From positions 1 to 64,000 of the IMG/VR virus record IMGVR_UViG_3300046660_000488: 64,000 nucleotides of DNA. One strand, 5' to 3'. The first letter of the stretch is position 1. Every line of letters begins with the position of its first letter. The translations under genes and the position numbers were made by a program. Positions 47,052 through 53,649 of the stretch are shown here, piece after piece. The notes beneath the pieces were generated by a model that saw only the letters and a list, made by a program, of their open reading frames with translations, did not search any database and was not told the DNA's origin. This stretch comes from a virus.

Positions 47052-47840
47052 TCAGGCGTACTCCTTCACCTTGGTACGGATTTTATCGAAGGCGAACGTA
47101 TAGTTCCTTTTGAGAAGAAGTTCAACCCTCTTTGGCACGATGCACTCCAAGTATTTTGGGTCATCGTCGTAGAAGGAAGTAGGAAACTCAGGGAGGTCAT
47201 ACTTGCTCTTCTTGAGGGTCGCGCGTACGTCCGAAAGCAAAGGGAAGCGGGTGTTCGCATCCCGCTGGCTGAAGAAGCCAAAGCGTTGGATCGGCTTGGT
47301 GAACCCAAGTGTGTGAGCATCGGTGCTGAAGTCGCCGTCGAAGCCGCCGAGATTCCACGGAGACGCGCCCAGCGGCACGATGGTCAAGTGCGTCTGGTCG
47401 GCGCCAGCGGACTTGGCGATGATGGCGACGTATTCTTCTTCGTTCACGTGGCCGAGGCGGGAGACCGTGCAGAACGGGACGATCTTGCGATCCCGTGATT
47501 CCGTCCAGTTGATATGCCGCTGAATGACCGTCCACTCCCCGTTCGTGAACAGGTAGCGGTACTGCCAGCCACAATCCTCCGACAGGAAATTCTCCATCGT
47601 GATGATGCGGCGAGCTTCCTCGCCCCAGCCACCCGGATCGTAGAAGCACGTCTTGGCCTTGGTGGGCTCAAGGGCCTCGATCTGCCGATCCCAGCGGACG
47701 AGAGCGGCGGCTTTGGTCGGGCTGTTGTAATGCTCATGGAGCATGCGGCCCGTCCACGACAGGTAGGCGCTGCTTCCGACGTAATTGCACTCGACCTGTC
47801 CGTCCGGCCGCTCGAAGCCGATCAATCCGCGCGTACCCAT
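47052..47840 (-). CDS. Hypothetical protein, 262 aa
   Basis: Starts MGTRGLIGFERPDGQVECNYVG. The opening resembles nucleophile hydrolases of the type seen in phage proteins beginning MGTRG (G.ig....dg...cnYvGssaYl). Strand-rich with many Trp and Arg, ending in a basic tail. I cannot assign activity. Its stop lies 1 nt from the lysK start. Confidence 0.65.
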   Translation of the reverse strand: MGTRGLIGFERPDGQVECNYVGSSAYLSWTGRMLHEHYNSPTKAAALVRWDRQIEALEPTKAKTCFYDPGGWGEEARRIITMENFLSEDCGWQYRYLFTNGEWTVIQRHINWTESRDRKIVPFCTVSRLGHVNEEEYVAIIAKSAGADQTHLTIVPLGASPWNLGGFDGDFSTDAHTLGFTKPIQRFGFFSQRDANTRFPLLSDVRATLKKSKYDLPEFPTSFYDDDPKYLECIVPKRVELLLKRNYTFAFDKIRTKVKEYA

Positions 47841-48109
47841 CAGAGACCAACCTTCTCGCAAGGGACCACGACGGCGATCCCGTCATTCATCCGGGGTGAC
47901 GAAATGCCCATGCAGATTCCGCGCTTGTTCTTCACGTAGATCAGGCTGTCGGCGACGAACTGTGCGCGGTCTCGGACCGGGTCAGTCTGGGCCGAGCCGG
48001 GCGCGCGGCGCGGCATGGCGTGATGCGACACGAACCACATGAACAAGAACCCGAACAGCAGGAGTGCTCCGGCGACCACGTTCCAGATTTTGGTGATGGT
48101 TTTCTTCAT
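47840..48109 (-). CDS. Single-span membrane protein, 89 aa
   Basis: MKKTITKIWNVVAGALLLFGFLFMWFV: basic N terminus and one transmembrane helix, then a soluble tail with two Cys (GICMG, VVPCEKVGL). Topology is probably N-in with a periplasmic tail. Preceded by a TGGTTGACCA element. Confidence 0.7.
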   Translation of the reverse strand: MKKTITKIWNVVAGALLLFGFLFMWFVSHHAMPRRAPGSAQTDPVRDRAQFVADSLIYVKNKRGICMGISSPRMNDGIAVVVPCEKVGL

Positions 48110-48156
48110 CGGCTGACCGTGCCAGAGTGGCTAATTTTGGTCAACCAAAACGAAAC

Positions 48157-48184
48157 GAGCCCGCCTGTGTTAAACGGCGGGCTC
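48157..48184 (-). terminator. Stem-loop terminator of the short 48190-48330 transcript
   Basis: Minus strand: GAGCCCGCC pairs with GGCGGGCTC around a ten-base loop, followed by GTTTCGTTTTGG. Confidence 0.65.
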
Positions 48185-48189
48185 TGGTC

Positions 48190-48255
48190 TCAAATGGTTA
48201 AAATATATGAGTTGCCAACGCGAGGCTGGCGGTTGGACCATGCACCTGTGGCCAT
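48190..48255 (-). CDS. Candidate 21-residue late peptide
   Basis: Below normal cut-offs. It starts MATGAWSNRQPRVG and ends YILTI, and has a CAGGGG site before its ATG. It is the only ORF between a late-promoter octamer (48323-48330) and a terminator (48157-48184), a unit built for about 150 nt of late RNA. The unit could instead be a small RNA. Confidence 0.35.
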   Translation of the reverse strand: MATGAWSNRQPRVGNSYILTI

Positions 48256-48322
48256 GGCCCCTGTTGAAATAAGGGTCAAAAATTTTTTAAGTTTCAAAAA
48301 AGCTGTAACCAGCCCCGAGTAC

Positions 48323-48330
48323 TATTTAGT
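48323..48330 (-). promoter_or_regulatory. Late-promoter-like motif
   Basis: ACTAAATA on the minus strand, 67 nt before a 21-codon ORF and about 140 nt before a terminator. Confidence 0.45.
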
Positions 48331-48361
48331 GCCCTAACGTCGTGATTTGCAAGATGTTTCT

Positions 48362-48523
48362 TTAGATCGCCGAGCAAAGATAGCCGATAAGCTGGACGAT
48401 CAACCAGACTGCAAAGAAGAAACTCGCCGCGAATACCATCGCCAGTATAGCGATCAGCGCGAAGAGCCAATGAGTGAAGCCGATTACTACTTTACGGCCG
48501 CGATTGCCAGCAAGATGAGCCAA
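48362..48523 (-). CDS. Candidate small membrane protein, 53 aa, TTG start
   Basis: TTG at 48523, inside the preceding small gene, gives MAHLAGNRGRKVVIGFTHWL, a basic N terminus. A long hydrophobic stretch of about 30 residues follows (ALIAILAMVFAASFFFAVWL). Not certain to be translated. Together with 48487-48597 it forms an overlapping pair of tiny membrane proteins under a late promoter. Confidence 0.4.
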   Translation of the reverse strand: MAHLAGNRGRKVVIGFTHWLFALIAILAMVFAASFFFAVWLIVQLIGYLCSAI

Positions 48524-48597
48524 GCGAAGAATCCAATGAATGAACCGGTCTCTACCAGTTCGCTATAGTTGCGGTGTTGCATTTTTTCTTTCTCCAT
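48487..48597 (-). CDS. Small membrane protein, 36 aa
   Basis: MEKEKMQHRNYSELVETG then one hydrophobic helix (SFIGFFAWLILLAIAAVK). Late octamer CATAAATA at 48610-48617 lies 12 nt before the ATG. Size, single helix and late timing fit a pinholin- or spanin-like lysis protein, but no lysin is adjacent. Confidence 0.5.
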   Translation of the reverse strand: MEKEKMQHRNYSELVETGSFIGFFAWLILLAIAAVK

Positions 48598-48609
48598 TTC
48601 GTACAGCGC

Positions 48610-48617
48610 TATTTATG
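48610..48617 (-). promoter_or_regulatory. Late-promoter-like motif
   Basis: CATAAATA on the minus strand, before the two tiny membrane-protein ORFs. Confidence 0.5.
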
Positions 48618-48643
48618 CTGCACTGCACAAATGGAGACCGAAT

Positions 48644-48964
48644 TTAACGCATCGCTTTGGCTGCTGAGTCGCCGTACTTGAGGATCGTCAGGTACTTGAT
48701 GGCGTGGCCAACGTGGTTCTTGATCTCCATCAGTTCGTCGATCCGGGTATAGATCGGATAGACGGTGATGCCCTGCGTGCGGGCCACCATCAGAGCGTGG
48801 TTGATCTCGATGGCGGTCTGATTGTAGGCCTCTTCGAAGGCGTTCTCGACGTCCTCGTAGTTCACGCCGTCGAACGCCTTCAGATACTCGAACCCAGCGC
48901 TTACCAGCCGGTGAATGACCAGCAGAGTTGCCAGCGGGCTGAGGCCGTCTTGTTGATCACTCAT
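48644..48964 (-). CDS. Hypothetical helical protein, 106 aa
   Basis: MSDQQDGLSPLATLLVIHRLV; a helical bundle with FEEAYNQTAIEINHALMVAR. Its first 8 bases overlap the nuclease-like gene. Function unknown. Confidence 0.65.
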   Translation of the reverse strand: MSDQQDGLSPLATLLVIHRLVSAGFEYLKAFDGVNYEDVENAFEEAYNQTAIEINHALMVARTQGITVYPIYTRIDELMEIKNHVGHAIKYLTILKYGDSAAKAMR

Positions 48965-49484
48965 CCTTGAGACTTTCGAAACGCACCAATCTGGAGTAGG
49001 GCAGGTTGTAGCAGGCCGCCTTGACTTCCCAGCCATTTGACGGGTCGATGTCGCCGACCTTCAGATAGGTCGCCTTGTCTTTGTAGGCTTCCTTCTCGAT
49101 CACCCCGAGGACGAACCCGCGCTGATAATCCTGCGTGTTCTTCGGCCGGTAGAGCGACACGAACACGTAGAAGTCGGCCTTCTGGGACGTGTTGAAATTG
49201 GCCACCGACGCCTCGTAGTCGATCCGGGGCTCGACCGTGCGATCCTTGGTCTTCACCTCGATGGACAGGTGCTCCATCGTGATGTCGTGCTGGTAGGTGT
49301 TGTGCGAGGTCGATCCGGGGAAAGCCTTGAGCACGACTTCCTCGCCGAGGAAGCCCGCCAGATTGCCTTCGCCGCGCCGGATGGAGTTCCGCAGGGCGCC
49401 CATTTCCTTGGCCTTCTCTGAGGCGCGGGAAACCATTTCCGAGGTGATCTCAACCTCGATGAAGCCGTTGTCGAGGATTTTCAT
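48957..49484 (-). CDS. PD-(D/E)XK-nuclease-like protein, 175 aa
   Basis: Start MKILDNGFIEVEI (49484) at an ATGA overlap. LAGFLGEEVVLKAFPG, HDITMEHLSIEVKTKDR and a later YVFVSLY give the restriction-nuclease-like order G.xGE ... D...(I)EVKTK, where Asp, Glu and Lys would form the metal site. Function could be DNA cleavage or repair; the target is unknown. Confidence 0.65.
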   Translation of the reverse strand: MKILDNGFIEVEITSEMVSRASEKAKEMGALRNSIRRGEGNLAGFLGEEVVLKAFPGSTSHNTYQHDITMEHLSIEVKTKDRTVEPRIDYEASVANFNTSQKADFYVFVSLYRPKNTQDYQRGFVLGVIEKEAYKDKATYLKVGDIDPSNGWEVKAACYNLPYSRLVRFESLKDE

Positions 49485-49735
49485 TTGCGGAACATCGCCA
49501 TGAAGATCATCCAGATCAGCGAGATCGGCCAGAAGATGGCCAGCCCGAGGGCGGTGACTTTCTGGGTGGTTTCGTTGACTTCCCAACCCTGTTCCTCGCG
49601 GATTTCGACGATGGCTTGCTCCATCGCGGCGAGGTAGATTTTCAGGAAGGGGTTGATGCCAAGCAGCCAGATCGTCGCCAAGATCAGCGGCATCCAGTGG
49701 ATCGCTTGGAACTGTTGGATCAAATAGTCCATCAT
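49481..49735 (-). CDS. Membrane protein with two spans, 84 aa
   Basis: MMDYLIQQFQAIHWMPLILATIWLLGINPFL and a second hydrophobic segment LGLAIFWPISLIWMIFMAMF near the C terminus, with an acidic loop between. ATGA overlaps on both sides. Function unknown. Confidence 0.7.
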   Translation of the reverse strand: MMDYLIQQFQAIHWMPLILATIWLLGINPFLKIYLAAMEQAIVEIREEQGWEVNETTQKVTALGLAIFWPISLIWMIFMAMFRK

Positions 49736-50073
49736 CGCCTTGCAAAATATCTGGTGGCGAAATCCTTAGCGGACTCCACCACTTGCTTCGAAATAGACGA
49801 GTGATGCTTTCCAGATTGGAACACGTAGGTGAAACCATCACCCGTGTGCTCCAGCGTGAAGATGATCTTGGTTCCGGCGTCTGTCTCTTCAGCCACAACG
49901 ACTGCGTAACGGGGGCCAGACGTCGAGGCTTTGAGCGTGAAGCACGCGCCGTCAACGACGTACCGGCCGTCCTTGGGAGCGCCCTGCTCGACCGTCAAAT
50001 AGGCGGCTCGCGCGAGGAATTCCCCGAGAGACTTGGCATTACCCCACAATACGGGGTTGAACTCTAAAATCAC
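49732..50073 (-). CDS. Hypothetical protein, 113 aa
   Basis: MILEFNPVLWGNAKSLGEFLARAAY; mixed alpha/beta ending in a basic helix (KDFATRYFARR). A TGGTAAACGA element at about 50088-50097 on the minus strand and TAAGTG downstream suggest its promoter. First gene after the giant RNA's terminator. Confidence 0.65.
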   Translation of the reverse strand: MILEFNPVLWGNAKSLGEFLARAAYLTVEQGAPKDGRYVVDGACFTLKASTSGPRYAVVVAEETDAGTKIIFTLEHTGDGFTYVFQSGKHHSSISKQVVESAKDFATRYFARR

Positions 50074-50128
50074 TTAGACACCACAAATGTCGTTTACCAA
50101 ATTTAGGCGAGAACGATATTGGGTGCAA

Positions 50129-50164
50129 CAAAAAAGCGTCCGACCCGAAGGTCAGACGCTTTTC
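50129..50164 (-). terminator. Terminator of the giant RNA
   Basis: Minus strand: AGCGTCTGACC-TTCG-GGTCGGACGCT followed by TTTTTT, with a UUCG tetraloop. A strong intrinsic terminator. Confidence 0.88.
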
Positions 50165-51402
50165 CGATCTGCTCGCTCAATTTTCGCCGAGGGCAAGCGT
50201 TAGGGTTTTCGAGGCCCTGTCGGCGTGACGGCGCCGGAACCCTTTGTATAACCGGAAGCTCAACCCGGCACTGCAATTACGTTCGCAATTACGCCCAGCC
50301 TTCCCGCCGGATTGGGGCCAGAGTTTGTATCGCCAACTCAGGTCAGAACACGGGCTAGTCCTCCAGAGCAGGTGGCCACCCGCCCTCTTGGACCTGCACA
50401 GGATAGGCGATCTGGTAAACCAGAGCAAGGGTCCAGATACGAAAAATCCCCGGTGAGCCTTGGCTGACCGGGGACCAACGAACGCGCCGGAGCGCGCTTG
50501 CTTTGGGCGGTAAGCATTAACCCGCTCAGACTCCCGGCGCCGGGTTTCTGACCAGCCGAATCCCGAGGGATAGGACTGTCCTTAATGACTTAGGAGTACC
50601 TTGAGAAGCATGGCCGGTCAAGGCATCCCAGAGGGCGCGCGAGACATTACGTCCCCGGTGGAGCGCCGACCCGCCGCATGCCTCCGGCCGGAAAGCATGC
50701 GGAAAACTGGTGAGGGGTCGCGCACAAAATAAGAGAGCCGCTTTCCGTTTGGTGACCCCGGTTTGAAGGGGATCAGGTCCACGGTCAGCGGCTCTCCGCC
50801 CAATCTGATTGCTCAGTCGGGTTGCCTCTTACGACCCGCCGTTTCCGGCTCCGCTGGAGGACTTTTTGGCTTCTCCACTGGGTTTGAACCTTGTGGATGG
50901 CCGGTAGCTTTCGACCTTTCGGTCTAGGCCTCGCACTGGGGTTCGACGCCAGTACCGCTTTAGTCCGTAGCTTTGTGGGCCGTAGGACTTCCTTGGGGTT
51001 CGAAGCCAAGGGTTTGCTTCGACTTTCGTCTTAGCGGGGTCTCGATGGCTTGAGACTACAGCCATAGAACAACCGATCTTTACCCAAGGGTGTTCTCAAG
51101 GTTGCGGCCCTGAGTTTCTTGGTTATCCACGGCCAGCCCACGTGTTACGGCAGGTCAGGTCGTATCGGTCCGTGTCGCCTTGTTCCTACCTCGCGGTAGA
51201 CGAGTGGCTTTTCTCGCGTCGCTTCATACTACTCGACACTTCCCATCCCTCCTGCTTCGCGGGCAGTTCACGGCTGCAACACCGTTAAGAAATCTTCCGT
51301 ATCGACAAGGGCGACTTTGCCGGTCATTCCCCTGCCCCAATTCTCTTGCGAGTTGGGGATTAGACACTTTTCGTATGAAGCCGGGTCAGGCTTGTGCTTT
51401 TG

Positions 51403-51473
51403 TTTTGAGGACGGTTTTGACACCGCGACCTACAGCTTGGAAGGCTGTCGCTCTACCACTGAGCTACATCAAA
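51403..51473 (-). tRNA. tRNA-Gly(UCC)-like element inside the giant RNA
   Basis: Minus strand: acceptor TTTGATG/CCTCAAA (one mismatch), D arm GCTC-AGTGGTA-GAGC, anticodon arm ACAGC-CTTCCAA-GCTGT (anticodon TCC) perfect. The T arm GCGGT-GTCAAA-ACCGT lacks the usual TTCGA and has a 6-base loop. No CCA encoded. The body is convincing as far as the anticodon arm; the T arm is unusual, so it may be a tRNA-like domain of the larger RNA. Confidence 0.65.
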
Positions 51474-52212
51474 TCCACTGGGACGTGCTGACCCGTTGCT
51501 CCATAAGGCTTTCACCCTACAGAATACAACACACCCCGTTCGTTTCATCCTGCTAAGACTACTCCGAGAAACCTTTGGACAACGTGCCTGAGCCCGTCAC
51601 CCTCGATCATGCCGCACGCCCTTTCCCGCTAAGGATCGAACCTTACGACTATCCGTTACTTTCTCCCATGGATGGGTTTGCGTGCCATGGATACCGGGTG
51701 CGAACCCGATTTGAGCTACCTTCCTCGTCGGTTAGGCAACTTCCTATCCCCTCTCGGAGACCCATGACCCCACCTTCCGGAATATCTCCCATCCTCTGGT
51801 AAGGCGTGGAAGACCCTCTCGGGAAGCTCGGACCTGTATAGGTGGACAGCCACCGAAGTGACAGCGGGGTTATGTGGACATACCCCCTTTGAGCCCATTG
51901 CTGGGCCTCATCCTTTACGGCGCTATACCGCCGTTCCGCACCACAAGTGATTACCGTTCCTCTTACGAATACCCGAAGGCATCGTATTTGACCCGGCTCT
52001 GCTTGTGGGCAGATACGCTCAGCACTGTGGATCGTCTTCTTGCGAAGGCCATCCGAAGAAACTAAAGCGCGCCATCCGAAAACGTCGCTACTTCGATCTC
52101 ATCACATGGTCTAAGCGGTCGTTCGAAACCACTTTGCTGCCTCTCGACAGCAGTACCAAGCCACGTCTCCGGAGCGAACCCCGTTGCCGTGCCGATCATT
52201 GACCGGAGAACC

Positions 52213-52241
52213 AACTTACCGACTTCTTTATTCCTCGTCAA
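52213..52241 (-). promoter_or_regulatory. Promoter of the giant RNA
   Basis: Minus strand: TTGACG (52236-52241) within GTGGTTGACGA, 17-bp spacer, TAAGTT (52213-52218). Predicted start at about 52206. The -35 context is the same as at the tRNA cluster promoter (42137). Confidence 0.65.
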
Positions 52242-52249
52242 CCACTTTT

Positions 52250-52532
52250 TTTCGTTCGATCCGAAGATTTTCGCGAACCAGTTTGTCAACCCGGATTTCC
52301 GGAAGCCGCTGAGGTGTTTCCCTCGACCGACCGTGAAATCAACATACCCAGACCCCCTGATCGGTGCAACACAAAAAGTGCGAAAAACCGTCATTTGCCT
52401 GCATGATCTGTGGACAAGTCTGAAACATCGTTTGATTTCAAAGACTTGCGACGCTTCTACCAGATCGTCTTCGATCAATTAACGTGCGTTCGCGCGGATT
52501 TGGTTCAGAGAATGGTCATGCTTCGGACGATT
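52250..52532. other. Gene-poor spacer upstream of the giant RNA
   Basis: About 280 bp. Short ORFs on both strands have no ribosome sites and unlikely compositions. Contains TTGACA on the minus strand near 52285-52291 and A/T-rich patches. I see no convincing gene or RNA; it may be promoter/leader DNA or an extension of the structured region. Confidence 0.4.
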
Positions 52533-53066
52533 TCAGTCCCAACCATTGCCTTCCAGCGGATGGGGCTCGTCGGCTGGGATGGTCCAGAATTTCCCGTCAC
52601 CCTGCGAACAGAGTTTCCACATGGTCGCCTTGCTCAATATGCGCGCGGCGACCGGCTCACCGGGGTTGAGGCGGTCGAAGGTGAACACGGGGTTGTCTTT
52701 CCGCAGTTTGCGGTTCCGCAGGATCGACAGGTAATAATGCTCGGTGGCTTCCCAGTCGATCTCACCGGAGGCCGTATCGACCAGCAGGCCGCGCTGCACA
52801 TAAGAGAGCGCGGCGTCGAGCTTGGGCGTGGGGAACGTCATCACGCACCAGAAGGCGCCGGAGCGGATCGGCTTGTCGATCTCGATGTAGCCGAGGACGT
52901 GGGCGGCCAAATTGATGATGCTCGCGTGATAGATGCGCGCATCTTCTTCGCTGTCGTAGGGGATGCCCTCGATCTCACCCATCGCATAGTCGCGGTTCAA
53001 TGAACCCTGCGACAGCTTGAGCAGATGGTTTTCTTGGCTGGGTGAGAGGCGTGTCGGCAGAGACAT
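52533..53066 (-). CDS. Hypothetical protein, 177 aa
   Basis: MSLPTRLSPSQENHLLKLSQG; alpha/beta, with YIEIDKPIRSGAFWCVMTFP and IDWEATEHYYLSILRNRKL. No family recognised. It directly abuts the next gene upstream. Confidence 0.68.
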   Translation of the reverse strand: MSLPTRLSPSQENHLLKLSQGSLNRDYAMGEIEGIPYDSEEDARIYHASIINLAAHVLGYIEIDKPIRSGAFWCVMTFPTPKLDAALSYVQRGLLVDTASGEIDWEATEHYYLSILRNRKLRKDNPVFTFDRLNPGEPVAARILSKATMWKLCSQGDGKFWTIPADEPHPLEGNGWD

Positions 53067-53525
53067 TTAGACGATCAGGCGCGAGACCTGTAGGCCGCCG
53101 TTGAACTCGCAGACCGTGCCGATCTTCAGATCGTCGTAGCTGTGGTGGATCGTGACCACGGTCCACGTATATTCTTGGCCTTCCATGGCCGCGCAGAATT
53201 CCCGCGCATATTGCTCTTCGGCGAAGGCGGCGGCGAAATGGCGCTCTTCGTTCAGCCAGCCGGGCTTGTGGCGGAAGACGACGGCCTTGATCTTGTCCGA
53301 TCCGGCGTAGGACGTGAGCATCGGGGCGAACCGGGCATAGGCGGCTTGGCGCTCCAGTTGCTTGGGGTGCATGCCGGTATGGACGGCCGGATCGCCGCTC
53401 AGCGCCGGACAGATGTCGTCCTCGCCGTATTTGCAGCCGCCGAGGTTTTCACCCTCGTTGCAGTGGGACATATGCACGCCATACTGGCGATGGTCGGCTC
53501 GGATGATCTCGCGTGCTTCGGTCAT
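53067..53525 (-). CDS. Hypothetical Cys/His-containing protein, 152 aa
   Basis: Start MTEAREIIRADHRQ (53525), chosen for the GAGAGGG site. CNEGENLGGCKYGEDDICPAL has three Cys that might bind metal, followed by an aromatic C-terminal half. A sigma70-like promoter lies upstream (TTGACT 53575-53580, CTATGA 53554-53559). Confidence 0.65.
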   Translation of the reverse strand: MTEAREIIRADHRQYGVHMSHCNEGENLGGCKYGEDDICPALSGDPAVHTGMHPKQLERQAAYARFAPMLTSYAGSDKIKAVVFRHKPGWLNEERHFAAAFAEEQYAREFCAAMEGQEYTWTVVTIHHSYDDLKIGTVCEFNGGLQVSRLIV

Positions 53526-53613
53526 GGCCCTCTCCCGGTTTGTAACCGTTGTCTCATAGCACATTCTGTAGCACAGTCAAGCCCTAAACAGCATTCCTCC
53601 AAGTCTGGCCCGT

Positions 53614-53621
53614 CATAAATA
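53614..53621 (+). promoter_or_regulatory. Late-promoter-like motif before the giant adhesin
   Basis: CATAAATA, 28 nt before ATG 53650, the same spacing as at the tail protein 38347. Confidence 0.65.
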
Positions 53622-53649
53622 ACCGATCTGCTTTATCGGTGTTTGAATT

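Larger units (their letters stand above)
50129..52206 (-). ncRNA. Candidate giant structured non-coding RNA, about 2.08 kb, with embedded tRNA
   Basis: No credible ORF on either strand for about 2 kb, in a window otherwise about 95 percent coding. It is bounded by a minus-strand promoter (52213-52241) and terminator (50129-50164). Many stem-loops with ribozyme-type tetraloops are visible on the minus strand: GACC-GAAA-GGTC (50913-50924), GAC-GAAA-GTC (51021-51030), CC-TTCG-GG (about 51970-51986), CAC-TTCG-GTG (about 51850-51862), a 10-bp closing stem GAGAGCCGCT/AGCGGCTCTC (50733-50796), and several T-arm-like hairpins. It encloses tRNA-Gly. Size and setting recall phage-associated giant RNAs such as GOLLD and ROOL, some of which lie beside or contain tRNAs. 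I cannot assign a class without covariance search. Confidence 0.7.

Noticed and set aside
50177-52482. Several 60-140-codon frames inside the putative giant RNA
   Set aside because: None has a ribosome site, a plausible composition or a continuous tiling with neighbours. They overlap each other on both strands and cross strong hairpins and the tRNA.
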